Assembly (NCBI RefSeq): GCF_031583145.1
Contig: NZ_CP134050.1
Coordinates: 1,822,501-1,886,500, forward strand
Reading direction: 5' to 3'
Length of the DNA stretch: 64,000 bases
DNA from: Brevibacillus brevis
GTDB taxonomy: Bacteria; Bacillota; Bacilli; Brevibacillales; Brevibacillaceae
Positions 16,292 to 25,189 of this stretch are shown in pieces (position 1 is the stretch's first letter; the number at the start of each line of letters is the position of its first letter). The notes below the pieces were generated by a model. That model saw only the letters and a list, made by a program, of their open reading frames with translations. It made no database searches and was not told the origin of the DNA. The position numbers and the translations under genes were made by a program.

Positions 16292-16569
16292 AACAACTTC
16301 ACATCACGGATAAATACGATGAGAAGGACATGGACGATATGAAGGTCGCTTCAGAGAGGCGGGACTTGGCTGGAAGCCCGCTGCGAACCCATATGGATCT
16401 ACCCCCTTTGAGTAGCAGCCGGGAACGAAGGCGACGCCTTCCAGTATCGGTGCGCCGGTGTAAAACCGTTATTGTTCCATGAGGAGTCTGTTTCGGCTAT
16501 GCCGACAGGCTTGAAGTAGGGTGGTACCGCGAGATGACACTCGTCCCTTTTTGGGATGGGTGTTTTTTT
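16292..16569 (+). promoter_or_regulatory. T-box riboswitch leader of thrS
   Basis: The 333 bases between ytxC and thrS hold a T-box leader. The conserved T-box sequence AGGGTGGTACCGCG is at 16518-16531. The terminator stem ACACTCGTCCC (16537-16547) pairs with 16553-16563 with two wobbles and is followed by seven T. Uncharged tRNA-Thr should bind and switch the fold to an antiterminator. ACC triplets at 16387-16389 and 16401-16403 are candidate specifier codons; I could not fold the RNA to choose. Confidence 0.9.
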
Positions 16570-16617
16570 ATTTTCTTTTACCAATCTCAATTTCAAAACA
16601 GGAAGGAAGAACCAATC

Positions 16618-18531
16618 GTGGCACAAATCAATGTGACTTTCCCGGATGGAGCAGTACGGCAGTACGAGGCCGGGATTACTATCGAAGACATTGCCGGTTC
16701 CATTAGCGCCAGCTTGAAGAAGAAAGCCGTTGCCGGCAAGAAAGACGGCAAGGTAGTGGATCTGTACACCCCTCTGCACGAGGATGCGGCGATCGAGATC
16801 GTGACCCTGGATTCCCAGGACGGTGTGGAAGTGTATCGCCACAGCACCGCGCACTTGCTCGCTCAAGCGGTGAAACGCCTCTACGGCAAGGAAGTCAAAT
16901 TCGGGATCGGTCCTGTGATCGAAGACGGCTTCTACTACGACATGGATATCCCGGTGTCCCTGACTCCGGAAGACCTCGGCAAAATCGAGGCGGAAATGGA
17001 AAAAATCGTGAAGGAAGACTTGCCGATTCGCCGCAAAGTGGTCAGCCGCGAGGAAGCGACGAAAATTTTCCAAGAAATCGATGATCATCTGAAGCTGGAG
17101 CTGATCCGCGACCTTCCGGAGGACGCAACCATCACGCTGTACGAGCAAGGCGAATTTTTCGACCTTTGCCGCGGACCGCATCTGCCGTCGACTGGCTACA
17201 TCAAAGCGTTCAAGCTGATGAACGTAGCGGGCGCCTACTGGCGCGGCAAATCGGATAACCAGGTGCTGCAGCGCGTCTACGGCACAGCCTGGCCGAAAAA
17301 AGCCGAGCTGGAAGAATACTTGCACTTCCTCGAAGAAGCGAAAAAACGCGACCACCGCAAGCTGGGCAAAGAGCTGGGGCTGTTCATGTTCTCTGAAGAA
17401 GCTCCGGGAATGCCGTTCTATTTGCCAAAAGGCTTTACGGTCCGCAACGAGCTGGAGCAATTCTCCCGCCGCCTGCAGCAGCTGGCGCAATACACCGAGG
17501 TGCGTACGCCGTTCCTCATGAACGAACGCCTCTGGCATCAATCCGGCCACTGGGATCACTACCATGAGAACATGTACTTCTCCGAGGTGGACAATGCGAC
17601 TTACGCATTGAAGCCGATGAACTGTCCGGGCCACATGCTTATTTACAAAAACGAGATGCATTCCTACCGCGACCTGCCGATCCGCTACTCCGAATTCGGG
17701 CAGGTGCACCGTCACGAATATTCCGGTGCGCTGAACGGGATGCTGCGTGTGCGCACCTTCTGCCAGGACGATGCCCACGTCTTCGTCCGTCCTGACCAGA
17801 TCGAGAGCGAAATCAAGGGCATGATTCAACTGATCGATACGATCTATAAAGTGTTCGGCTTCGAGTACAGCGTGGCTCTGTCCACTCGTCCGGAAGATTC
17901 GATGGGCTCCGATGAGCTGTGGGAAATCGCGGAGAGCTCCCTGAAAAAAGTGCTGGAGGAATCCGGCATGCCTTACGATATCAAGGAAGGGGACGGCGCA
18001 TTCTACGGTCCGAAGATCGACTTCCAGATCACAGACGCGCTGAAGCGCCGCCACCAATGCGGTACCATCCAGCTGGACTTCCAAATGCCGGAGAAATTCG
18101 ACCTGACCTACGTGGGCCAGGACAACGAGAAGCATCGCCCTGTCGTACTGCACCGTGCCATGTACGGTTCCATGGAGCGATTCATCGGCATCCTGATCGA
18201 GCACTATGCTGGGGCTTTCCCGGTGTGGCTGACTCCGATCCAGGCTCGCATCATGAATATCAGCGAGGTACACGTTCCGTACGCGGAAGAAGTCAAGGCG
18301 AAGCTGCAGCAAGCAGGCATCCGCGTCGAGCTGGATGCGCGCAACGAGAAAATCGGCTATAAAATCCGCGAAGCACAAGTGGATAAAATCCCATACATGC
18401 TGGTCATCGGGGAGAAAGAAATGGCTGATGGCACCCTGTCTGTGCGCAGACGCGGTGTAGGCGACGAAGGTGCGATGAGCGTAGATGCGTTCATCGAAAA
18501 AATTCGCGCGGAAATCAACGAAATGAAATAA
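16618..18531 (+). CDS. thrS: Threonyl-tRNA synthetase
   Basis: A 637-residue class II synthetase of full length. In order: TGS domain (about 1-63), editing domain with HSTAHLLAQAVKRLYG and CRGPHLPSTG, catalytic core with MNCPGHMLIY (zinc/ATP region) and RYSEFGQVHRHEYSGALNGM (motif 2), motif 3 HRAMYGSMERFIGILIEHYA, and the anticodon-binding domain (about 535-637). It charges tRNA-Thr in the cytoplasm. The start is GTG at 16618 with AGGAAGGAAG upstream. It is controlled by the T-box leader before it and closed by a strong terminator. Confidence 0.98.
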   Translation: MAQINVTFPDGAVRQYEAGITIEDIAGSISASLKKKAVAGKKDGKVVDLYTPLHEDAAIEIVTLDSQDGVEVYRHSTAHLLAQAVKRLYGKEVKFGIGPVIEDGFYYDMDIPVSLTPEDLGKIEAEMEKIVKEDLPIRRKVVSREEATKIFQEIDDHLKLELIRDLPEDATITLYEQGEFFDLCRGPHLPSTGYIKAFKLMNVAGAYWRGKSDNQVLQRVYGTAWPKKAELEEYLHFLEEAKKRDHRKLGKELGLFMFSEEAPGMPFYLPKGFTVRNELEQFSRRLQQLAQYTEVRTPFLMNERLWHQSGHWDHYHENMYFSEVDNATYALKPMNCPGHMLIYKNEMHSYRDLPIRYSEFGQVHRHEYSGALNGMLRVRTFCQDDAHVFVRPDQIESEIKGMIQLIDTIYKVFGFEYSVALSTRPEDSMGSDELWEIAESSLKKVLEESGMPYDIKEGDGAFYGPKIDFQITDALKRRHQCGTIQLDFQMPEKFDLTYVGQDNEKHRPVVLHRAMYGSMERFIGILIEHYAGAFPVWLTPIQARIMNISEVHVPYAEEVKAKLQQAGIRVELDARNEKIGYKIREAQVDKIPYMLVIGEKEMADGTLSVRRRGVGDEGAMSVDAFIEKIRAEINEMK

Positions 18532-18546
18532 CGCCGTCCGGCGCAA

Positions 18547-18588
18547 ACAAAAAAGGGCAGCCCCTTCCCACGGAGGGCTGCCCTTTTT
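18547..18588. terminator. Bidirectional terminator between thrS and the EamA transporter
   Basis: A perfect nine-bp stem (18555-18563 with 18575-18583) flanked by an A-run and a T-run, able to serve both converging genes. Confidence 0.9.
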
Positions 18589-18623
18589 ATTGCCTTAGCA
18601 TCTTGTTCATTGCACCGCCTCGT

Positions 18624-19535
18624 TTACTTCGCCGATTCCAGAGTACGGAAACCTCCCTCTTTGGCGGCCGTCAAGGCGTTTTTTACCGGCCGGTTCACCA
18701 GATATATTCCCAGACAGATGCACAGCATGCCTGCCAGTGTGTACCAGTGCAAGGTCTCGCCGAGCAAGCCCCAGCCTGACAAGGCGCCGAACATCGGAAT
18801 GAGGAACAGAAAGGCGTTGGCTTTCGCCGGATCGGCGTTTCGCAGCACGTAATACCAGGTGATGAACTGGAAGATCGAGCTCATGAGAATCATCCAGCCG
18901 ATGATGAACACTTCCCGGAAGAGCTGGGAGGGATCCCAGACGAAGAACGGCTGTTCAAAAAACGGGCTGGCGATCAGGAGAAGGATCCCGCCGAAGAGCA
19001 TCTGATAAGCGGCGAGGACGTACGAATCGTACGCTTTGCCCCAGCGTGCTGTCAAAAGAGTAGCCAAGCCCCAGGCCATACCTGCTCCGAGGGCGTACCA
19101 GAATCCCACTTGCCAATCAAGCTGAAACCCTTGGGACATCGCTACGCCTGCAAAACCGATGGCGACACCGACCCATTGCAAGGCGTGATAACGGGTTCGG
19201 AGCACAAGGGCGCTGAAGACGATAAACCAGATCGGATTCGTCGAGGAAAGGATCGAGGAGCTCCCGGATGTGATTGTCTTCATGCTGATGTAGATGCCCG
19301 TCATCACCAAGGCGGATTGGAACAGGCCGATCGTCGCTACCTTCAGCCAGGAAACGGCGCTGCGCGGGTGAGGGCGTTTCAGGATGAAGGGAAGCATGAG
19401 GAGACCGGCCCCGATGAAGCGAATTGCCAACAAAATAAAGGGAGAGCCGAACGACAGAGCCATTTTGCCGATCGGAAAATTCAGGCCTGCCACCAGCATC
19501 GTCGATACCGTCATCATCAAAAGTCGAGGATTCAT
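18624..19535 (-). CDS. EamA/DMT family transporter
   Basis: A 303-residue protein with about ten membrane segments built as two EamA repeats. The first repeat includes NFPIGKMALSFGSPFILLAI and the second contains GAGMAWGLATLLTARWGKAY. DMT proteins usually export amino acids or other metabolites; the substrate is unknown. ATG at 19535 follows AAGGAGATGACG. It is transcribed away from a LysR regulator 130 bases off, the common arrangement in which the regulator controls the transporter. Confidence 0.88.
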   Translation of the reverse strand: MNPRLLMMTVSTMLVAGLNFPIGKMALSFGSPFILLAIRFIGAGLLMLPFILKRPHPRSAVSWLKVATIGLFQSALVMTGIYISMKTITSGSSSILSSTNPIWFIVFSALVLRTRYHALQWVGVAIGFAGVAMSQGFQLDWQVGFWYALGAGMAWGLATLLTARWGKAYDSYVLAAYQMLFGGILLLIASPFFEQPFFVWDPSQLFREVFIIGWMILMSSIFQFITWYYVLRNADPAKANAFLFLIPMFGALSGWGLLGETLHWYTLAGMLCICLGIYLVNRPVKNALTAAKEGGFRTLESAK

Positions 19536-19665
19536 TTCGTCATCTCCTTGGTTGCGTCTTGGGATAGTCACAGTGTAGTTCAGACCTTCCATCACGCAAA
19601 ATAATCAGTTAAGATGGTAGGTATCAACCAGGATGATGGCAAGAGCGGGAAAGGAGATGAGTGCG

Positions 19666-20553
19666 ATGGAGAGCGGGGATTTGAAAATTTTCCAGGCGGT
19701 GGCGCAGGAGGGGAGCATCACGAAAGCGGCGGCAAGGCTCGGATATGTGCAGTCGAACGTGACCGCGCGGATTCAGCAATTGGAGACGGAATTGAATGCG
19801 CCGCTGTTTTATCGTTCCAACAAAGGGGTCATTCTCACGTCAGCCGGTCAAAATCTGCTGAAGTACGCGGACCAGATCCTCCATCTGCTGGAGGAAGCCC
19901 GTTTGTCCACCCAGGACGACGGGGAGGAAGTCGGGGGACAGCTGCGTATCGGTTCTCTGGAGACGACCGCCGCCGTCCATTTGCCGGGGATCATGCTGGA
20001 TTACCACAAGCGGTATCCGGGAGTAAAGCTCTCGCTGGTCACTGGGCATACGTCGGAGCTGATCCAAGACATTCTCGACTACAAGCTGGATGGAGCATTT
20101 GTAAGCGGGCAGTGGGACCATCCCGATCTGGAGACGCTCTGTGCCTTCAAGGAAGAGCTTGTCCTGATTTCGGAGCCGACGGATGCGGATTTGCAAGAGG
20201 TGCTGAGAAAGCCCTTGCTTTTCTTTGGCAAGGGCTGCTTTCACCGGGACCGGCTGGAACAATGGCTGCGCGAAGAGAATGTCGGCCCGCTGAACATCAT
20301 GGTATTCGGGACGCTGGAGGCGATCATGGGGGGCGTATCGGCAGGGCTGGGGGTCTCCTTGCTCACGCGGTCTGCCGTGCGCAGCTGGGAGCAAGCCGGG
20401 AAGGTGCAAAGCTATCGCATCCCCGAGCGGTACCGAAATTCCATCGTCAGCTTCGTCTTCCGCCGCGATTTGCTCAGGACGAGCGCCTTTCACCGGTTTT
20501 TGTGCCATGTGCAGAGAATCGCAGAGACTGTGGCAGGTGGAGAGTCTGCCTGA
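19666..20553 (+). CDS. LysR family transcriptional regulator
   Basis: A 295-residue LysR protein: N-terminal winged helix (about 5-63) with AARLGYVQSNVTARIQQLET, then a periplasmic-binding-like effector domain (about 90-290). AAAGGAG (19649-19655) overlaps an ATG at 19657, so ATG at 19666 with ten-base spacing is preferred. It diverges from the EamA transporter gene, which it probably regulates together with itself from the shared 130-base intergenic region. The effector is unknown. Confidence 0.9.
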   Translation: MESGDLKIFQAVAQEGSITKAAARLGYVQSNVTARIQQLETELNAPLFYRSNKGVILTSAGQNLLKYADQILHLLEEARLSTQDDGEEVGGQLRIGSLETTAAVHLPGIMLDYHKRYPGVKLSLVTGHTSELIQDILDYKLDGAFVSGQWDHPDLETLCAFKEELVLISEPTDADLQEVLRKPLLFFGKGCFHRDRLEQWLREENVGPLNIMVFGTLEAIMGGVSAGLGVSLLTRSAVRSWEQAGKVQSYRIPERYRNSIVSFVFRRDLLRTSAFHRFLCHVQRIAETVAGGESA

Positions 20554-20621
20554 AGGTATGTCGACGAATGCCTGGGCGGCCGTGAAGTTCGTGAAGCACG
20601 CTGACCTGGCGAACGGGCTGT

Positions 20622-21656
20622 TCAGTGACCGACGTACTTCGCATACAAGCTGCGCGCAACCGTCAGGTCATCTGTGCCTTGTATCAGCATGCGCCCGTCC
20701 TGGAAAAATACGAGCGTATGTCCCTCTATATGAAAGCGGAGCAAAAAGCGGTTGTGCTCCACAGGGCCGAGCGGTTCAAACCTTCTGGCCAGGGAAGGTA
20801 AGTCGATGGGGCTGTGTCGAGCGGGCCGAATCTGAACCGTGTCCCGGCCGCAGAGTACGGCGAATTCCTCCGAGTGGACCATCGGCGTATCCAGATAGTC
20901 CAATTGCTTTCGCACGCAGGCCAGACAGTCCGGATTGCGTCCATCCGAGATGGAAAGCTGGTCGTGGTCGTTTTGCCAAATGTCGATCTGCTCCAGGTAA
21001 GGATTCAGCTCGCTGGCGGCCCCGACCAGCAGCTTGAGCGCTTCCGCAGCCTGATACGAAGCGACGATCGAAACGAGCGGACCGAGGACGCCTACCGTAT
21101 CGCACGTCTCTCCCCTTCCGGCAGGGGCGTGGGGAAACAGGCAGCGGAAGCAGGGAGTGACGCCTGGGAGGATGACGGCGAACATGCCGCGAGAACGGAC
21201 AGCCCCCCCGTATATCCACGGAATGTCATGGCGAATGGCGACGTCATTGATCAAGTAGCGTACCTGAAAGTTGTCAGTGCCGTCCAGAATGAGGTCGACA
21301 TCAGCGAGAAGAGACTCGGCGTTGCCTGCGTGCAGGTCGGCGATGATGCCTTCGACGTTCACGCCGGAGTTGATCCGCCGCAGCTTGCGGGCCGCGGCGA
21401 CTGCCTTTGGCAAATGCTCTTGTGCGTCATTTTCGTCATACAGCATCTGCCTTTGCAGGTTGCTTTCCTCTACAAAATCGCGGTCGATCATCCGGACGTG
21501 TCCGACGCCGGCCCGAACCAGATGATCGGCTATCACCGTTCCCAAGGCCCCCATCCCGACGATGGCGGCCTTTTTTTTCGCCAGTTGTTCCTGGCCGCTC
21601 ACACCGATGGGTGCAAACAGCATTTGCCGGGAGTAGCGGGTGTTGTTTAGATCCAT
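20622..21656 (-). CDS. E1-like adenylyltransferase, MoeB/ThiF family
   Basis: A 344-residue protein. The nucleotide loop VGMGALGTVIADHLVRAGVG and RQMLYDENDA, LDGTDNFQVRYLINDVA mark the E1-like adenylation domain. CFRC and CLAC supply the four structural zinc cysteines. The last 85 residues form an extra domain. MoeB/ThiF enzymes adenylate the C-terminal Gly-Gly of MoaD/ThiS carriers before sulfur transfer. Its place at the end of the tup operon, with a MoaD gene nearby, favours a role in tungsto/molybdopterin synthesis over thiamine (inference). ATG at 21656 follows AAAGGAG. The gap to tupC is 21 bases. Confidence 0.85.
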   Translation of the reverse strand: MDLNNTRYSRQMLFAPIGVSGQEQLAKKKAAIVGMGALGTVIADHLVRAGVGHVRMIDRDFVEESNLQRQMLYDENDAQEHLPKAVAAARKLRRINSGVNVEGIIADLHAGNAESLLADVDLILDGTDNFQVRYLINDVAIRHDIPWIYGGAVRSRGMFAVILPGVTPCFRCLFPHAPAGRGETCDTVGVLGPLVSIVASYQAAEALKLLVGAASELNPYLEQIDIWQNDHDQLSISDGRNPDCLACVRKQLDYLDTPMVHSEEFAVLCGRDTVQIRPARHSPIDLPSLARRFEPLGPVEHNRFLLRFHIEGHTLVFFQDGRMLIQGTDDLTVARSLYAKYVGH

Positions 21657-21677
21657 AGGCCAGCTCCTTTCCATCCT

Positions 21678-22418
21678 TCAGCATATCATCCGACCGGATA
21701 CGAAATCCCGGAGCTCGCTCGTGGCTGGGCGTTGAAAAAATGCATCTGTTCCCGCCCATTCCGCGATTCGCCCCTTGTATAAAAAGAGGCACTCTTGGGC
21801 CAGTCTCTTTGCCTGGGGAAGGTTGTGCGTGATCATCAGGATGGTCGTCCCCTTTTGGCGGTGGACGGTCTGGATCACCCGCTCGAAAATGGAAATATTG
21901 TACGGATCGAGGCTGGCGGTCGGTTCATCCAGCAGCAGCAGCTCCGGTTCGCAGACCAGTGTCCGAGCCAGGGCGATCCGCTGCGCTTCGCCTCCGGACA
22001 GCGTTTGGGCACGCTGTGCGCTGAGGTGGGAGAGCTCTACCAGTTCCAAGGTTTCCATCACGAGCCGGCGTATGCTCTCTTTGTCCACTTTTCGATACTT
22101 CAGACCCAGTGCGACATTTTCGAATACGGTCGTCTGGAACATGGAAGGCTTTTGGGCGACAAAGCCCATTTTTCGTTGGATCGGCACGCCTTTTCGATAG
22201 GAGAGGGACGAAAGGTCCGCCTCGCTTCCAAACAGGTGCATGCTCCCCCGTGACGGTTTCACGAGCAGGTTTACCACCCGCAGCAGCGTGCTTTTCCCCG
22301 CTCCGCTTGGCCCCACAATACCGTAGAAACGTCCTTGTTCGAACCGGGCCCGTTCCACCAGCAGCACTTGCCGTCCTTCGTACGCGACCTCGAGATCGCA
22401 CAGTTCCAATCGGTTCAT
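21678..22418 (-). CDS. tupC: ABC transporter ATPase, tungstate/molybdate type (TupC-like)
   Basis: A 246-residue ATPase with Walker A GPSGAGKST, the signature LSGGEAQRIALART and Walker B ELLLLDEPTASLD. It energises import of an oxyanion through the permease encoded just upstream; only three bases separate them. The Tup assignment comes from the binding protein and context, since ATPases of this class resemble PstB and ModC. Confidence 0.85.
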   Translation of the reverse strand: MNRLELCDLEVAYEGRQVLLVERARFEQGRFYGIVGPSGAGKSTLLRVVNLLVKPSRGSMHLFGSEADLSSLSYRKGVPIQRKMGFVAQKPSMFQTTVFENVALGLKYRKVDKESIRRLVMETLELVELSHLSAQRAQTLSGGEAQRIALARTLVCEPELLLLDEPTASLDPYNISIFERVIQTVHRQKGTTILMITHNLPQAKRLAQECLFLYKGRIAEWAGTDAFFQRPATSELRDFVSGRMIC

Positions 22419-22421
22419 GTT

Positions 22422-23084
22422 TCACCTCCGCCCGGTTTTCATTTGATTCAGCACGCCCGCGATCAAAAAGCTGTTGAACAAAAAGCTGATGGCCAGCAGG
22501 ATGAGCCCCAGCTGCAAGCCGGCGGTAAAGTTCCCGGTCCTCGTCTCCAGGATGATCGCCGTCGTCATGACACGGGTATGGTGCTCGATGTTCCCCCCGA
22601 CGAGCATGACTGCTCCCACTTCGGAGATGGCTCTGCCAAATGCGGCTGCGACACCCGACCATATCCCTCCCCGAGCCTCCTTGACAATTGTAATCATCAG
22701 CTGATAGGGACTGGCGCCGAGGCTTTTGGCCGTTTCCCAGTAAGTGCGCTCTTTTCCGTGTACGGCAGACATCGTCAAACCGGCAAGGATCGGGGTGACA
22801 AGCGCCACCTGGGCGATGATCATGGCCTCGGCACTGAATAGGAGGTCGAGCGAGCCGAGCGGACCGTAGCGGGAGAGGAGCAGGTACACCACCACGCCCA
22901 CCAGGACTGGCGGAAGTCCCATACAGGTGTAGATGAGCGCTACGATCAGCCGTTTTCCGGGGAAGGTGTACAGCCCGAGGCAAGCACCCAAGGGGATGCC
23001 GATCACCATGCCGATCAGAACCGAAGAAGTCGTGACCTGGAGGGAGAGCCAAATGACCTCCCAGACGTCCTGGGTAAGCATCAT
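22422..23084 (-). CDS. tupB: ABC transporter permease, tungstate type (TupB-like)
   Basis: A 220-residue membrane protein with about five or six segments. ETAKSLGASPYQLMITIVKE, containing EA-like loop residues, is the ATPase-docking region, and AFGRAISEVGAVMLVGGNIE follows. This length and ending are typical of TupB permeases. It lies between tupA and tupC with 12 and 3 base gaps, so the three are one transporter operon. Confidence 0.88.
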   Translation of the reverse strand: MMLTQDVWEVIWLSLQVTTSSVLIGMVIGIPLGACLGLYTFPGKRLIVALIYTCMGLPPVLVGVVVYLLLSRYGPLGSLDLLFSAEAMIIAQVALVTPILAGLTMSAVHGKERTYWETAKSLGASPYQLMITIVKEARGGIWSGVAAAFGRAISEVGAVMLVGGNIEHHTRVMTTAIILETRTGNFTAGLQLGLILLAISFLFNSFLIAGVLNQMKTGRR

Positions 23085-23096
23085 GGAAAACGGCTC

Positions 23097-23993
23097 CTAG
23101 CGCTTCTTCGCGTCGGGAACGAACAAGCCTTTCCCGTACTCTTTTTCGCCGAACTGCCCGATCAGCTTTTGGCCTTCTGCCCCAGTGAAAAACTCGATCA
23201 GCTTCATTCCTTCCTCTTGCTTCGTCGAGGATTTGACCTGGATGATCCCGTACGGATTCAAAAGAGACTTGTCGCCTTGCATCACGATATCCAGATGGAG
23301 CTTGCGGGACAGGAAGGTCGCCTCGTCGGTCAATGTATACGCCCCTTTTTCGTCGGTCATTTGCAGTGTCTCTCCCATGCCTTGTCCGGAGGAGAGATAC
23401 CAGGACTTGTCCGGCGTGATGCCCGCTTCTTTCCATATTCCTTTTTCTTTTTTGTCCGTGCCGGAATCGTCTCCGCGGGAAATGAACACAGCCTTTTTCC
23501 CGGCGATTCTTTCAAAGGCCTCCTTGGCGGTCTTCGCCTGCTTGACGCCGGCGGGATCGTCCGAGGGACCAACGATGTAAAACTGGTTGTACATCACGTC
23601 ATAAGCATTGATCCCAAATCCTTTCGCGACGAATTCATCCTCCGATTTGCGCGCGTGTACCAGCAGGACGTCGGCATTGCCGTCTTCCCCCAGCTTGATG
23701 GCTTGTCCGGTACCGACTGCGACGACCTTTACCTTGATCCCGGACTCTTTCTCGAAAATCGGGAGCAGGTAGTCAAGCAAGCCGGAATCCTGGGTGCTTG
23801 TCGTAGTCGCCAGGACGATTTCCTTGGCTTCTTTTGTCGCGGGCCCCGGAGCGGGTGCGGGGGCAGGAGCAGCCGAAGAGGAAGCCGCCGGAGCAGACGA
23901 GGTGGAAGACTGCGGCGCCTGCGAGGAACAGGCGGAGATCAGCAAGAGAAGAGACAACAGGAGAAATGCCGTGAAAAAACGCAATTGCTTCAT
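23097..23993 (-). CDS. tupA: Tungstate-binding lipoprotein (TupA-like)
   Basis: A 298-residue lipoprotein: hydrophobic signal with lipobox LISAC (Cys22), then a Ser/Ala/Pro linker (about 23-50) rich in repeated AP units. The mature domain opens IVLATTTSTQDSGLLDYLLP; the TTTS motif lines the oxyanion pocket in TupA proteins, which select tungstate over molybdate with high affinity. ATGs occur at 23996 and 23993; the GGGAG site fits 23993 best. A TTG at 24014 lacks a ribosome site. A tungstate supply fits the aldehyde:ferredoxin oxidoreductase encoded opposite. Confidence 0.9.
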   Translation of the reverse strand: MKQLRFFTAFLLLSLLLLISACSSQAPQSSTSSAPAASSSAAPAPAPAPGPATKEAKEIVLATTTSTQDSGLLDYLLPIFEKESGIKVKVVAVGTGQAIKLGEDGNADVLLVHARKSEDEFVAKGFGINAYDVMYNQFYIVGPSDDPAGVKQAKTAKEAFERIAGKKAVFISRGDDSGTDKKEKGIWKEAGITPDKSWYLSSGQGMGETLQMTDEKGAYTLTDEATFLSRKLHLDIVMQGDKSLLNPYGIIQVKSSTKQEEGMKLIEFFTGAEGQKLIGQFGEKEYGKGLFVPDAKKR

Positions 23994-24024
23994 CATTTCC
24001 ACTCCCATGTTCAAGGTAAAATCG

Positions 24025-24951
24025 TCAAACCATTCTGTCTATTACTTTGCCCGTGGAAGATACGTTGTAGCCGCCTTGGGCGACCACCGCCTGCTTAAAC
24101 GCGGGATCGCGGAGCACGTCTAGCAGCTGCAAAAAACGCTCCTGCCGGGCAAAGCGGGCCGGGATCACGAGATCGTAGCGCTCCTCCTGGATCGGGAAAA
24201 AATCAAGGCCAAGTCCGCGCGCCACGCTCTCAATCCCCAGCGCCGCATCAGCTGTACCTTGCAGGACGGCTGCAGCAGTCGCGTAGTGGGTGGTCAGCTC
24301 TACCTCGTATCCGGGAATCGCCTCCGGAGAAACCTCCATTTGCCGCATCGTGAAGTCCAGGAGCACCCTCGTGCCGGAGCCCCGCTGCCTGTTCACAATC
24401 CGATGCCGTCCGCTCAAAAACTCGTCCCAGCTGGTGATCATCCGCGGATTGCCTTTGGGTACGACGAAGCCTTGCCAGCGGCTGACGAGATTGACTACCG
24501 AGACTCCATCAGTCGGCAGCAGGCAGCGGATGTAAGGAAGGTTGTACTCCCCCGTCATGTTGTCCAAAAGATGCGTGCCTGCGAGCTCGACACGGCCTTT
24601 GTACAGTTCGATGAGCCCGTCCAGACTGCCGCAAAATGCCGGCAGCAGGGTAATTCCTCGTTCCGACAGCTTGCGGGCGAGCAGATCGATGGTGAGGTCG
24701 TGGCTGCCTGCAAAGATAATCTCGAAGGGCTGCGCTTGCCCGCGATGGGGAGGCGCGGACGCATGTAGAAGCGGATCCTCGCGAGACTTGCTTTTATACA
24801 TGAAGGCATGGAGATCCGAGCGCAAGATACGGAGGGTCCGTCCGATTTTCGAGGCAGGCAAATCTCCGCGTTTGATCAATTCGTACACGGTATACCGGGT
24901 GAGCTTTAACTCCACGGCAACCTCGTCCGGGGTCAGGTAATCGCTTTCCAA
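24025..24951 (-). CDS. Regulator: excisionase-type HTH fused to a periplasmic-binding-like domain
   Basis: A 308-residue protein. Residues about 5-52 form an excisionase/MerR-like HTH (YLTPDEVAVELKLTRYTVYE). Residues about 80-300 are a PBP-like domain (INRQRGSG-type segment IVNRQRGSGTRVLLDFTM, ATAAAVLQGTADAALGIESV) of the kind also fused to MoeA. I infer a tungstate/molybdate or cofactor sensor that controls the tup operon it heads and perhaps the divergent aor gene. Three to four 10-bp direct repeats directly upstream (24969-25008) are candidate binding sites. The HTH has no signal peptide, so the PBP domain acts inside the cell. Confidence 0.85.
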   Translation of the reverse strand: MESDYLTPDEVAVELKLTRYTVYELIKRGDLPASKIGRTLRILRSDLHAFMYKSKSREDPLLHASAPPHRGQAQPFEIIFAGSHDLTIDLLARKLSERGITLLPAFCGSLDGLIELYKGRVELAGTHLLDNMTGEYNLPYIRCLLPTDGVSVVNLVSRWQGFVVPKGNPRMITSWDEFLSGRHRIVNRQRGSGTRVLLDFTMRQMEVSPEAIPGYEVELTTHYATAAAVLQGTADAALGIESVARGLGLDFFPIQEERYDLVIPARFARQERFLQLLDVLRDPAFKQAVVAQGGYNVSSTGKVIDRMV

Positions 24952-24968
24952 TGTGTCACCCCCTTTTT

Positions 24969-25008
24969 TAGTTTGGTTGAATTGGTTCTAGTTTGGTTTT
25001 GTTTGTTT
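24969..25008 (+). repeat. Four direct repeats with 10-bp period, candidate operator
   Basis: TAGTTTGGTT at 24969-24978 and again at 24989-24998, with GAATTGGTTC between them and TTGTTTGTTT after. The shared core TTGGTT recurs once per helical turn, so all copies lie on the same face of the DNA. They sit between the regulator gene and the aor promoter. Confidence 0.7.
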
Positions 25009-25034
25009 GACAAGTTCTGGTCTATAAATAACAT
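25007..25034 (+). promoter_or_regulatory. Probable SigA promoter of aor
   Basis: Consensus TTGACA (25007-25012), 16-bp spacer and TAACAT (25029-25034). The -35 box abuts the last 10-bp repeat, so a bound regulator would overlap it. Confidence 0.5.
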
Positions 25035-25189
25035 ACGTTACCAACGGCGGCCTAGGCAAGAAAATAATCGAAAAATTGATAATATTGCTGTTTTTCCGTG
25101 GTATCCAGGAAGGATTGCCCATATAATAGTCGAAAGAGTACGTATATTTTGATGTTCAATTCAAATGAAGAATCAGGAGGGAACAAACG

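Larger units (their letters stand above)
24952..25189. promoter_or_regulatory. Divergent control region between the tup regulator and aor
   Basis: The 238 bases hold, from left to right, phased 10-bp repeats (24969-25008), a TTGACA with TAACAT for aor (25007-25034), and an AT-rich leader of about 150 bases with a further perfect TATAAT at 25122-25127 that lacks a clear -35. The AGGAGG ribosome site precedes aor. I saw no recognisable riboswitch fold. Confidence 0.6.

Noticed and set aside
16399..18546. A 715-codon open frame on the minus strand across thrS
   Set aside because: It mirrors thrS codon structure, has no ribosome site and no recognisable protein features; thrS on the plus strand is unmistakable.
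20554..20621. Terminator between the LysR gene and the MoeB/ThiF-like gene
   Set aside because: Only weak inverted repeats without T-tracts are present; I could not support a terminator for these converging genes.
25042..25189. Molybdenum- or tungsten-cofactor riboswitch in the aor leader
   Set aside because: The leader is AT-rich and I could not find the conserved stems of that class; proximity alone is not enough.
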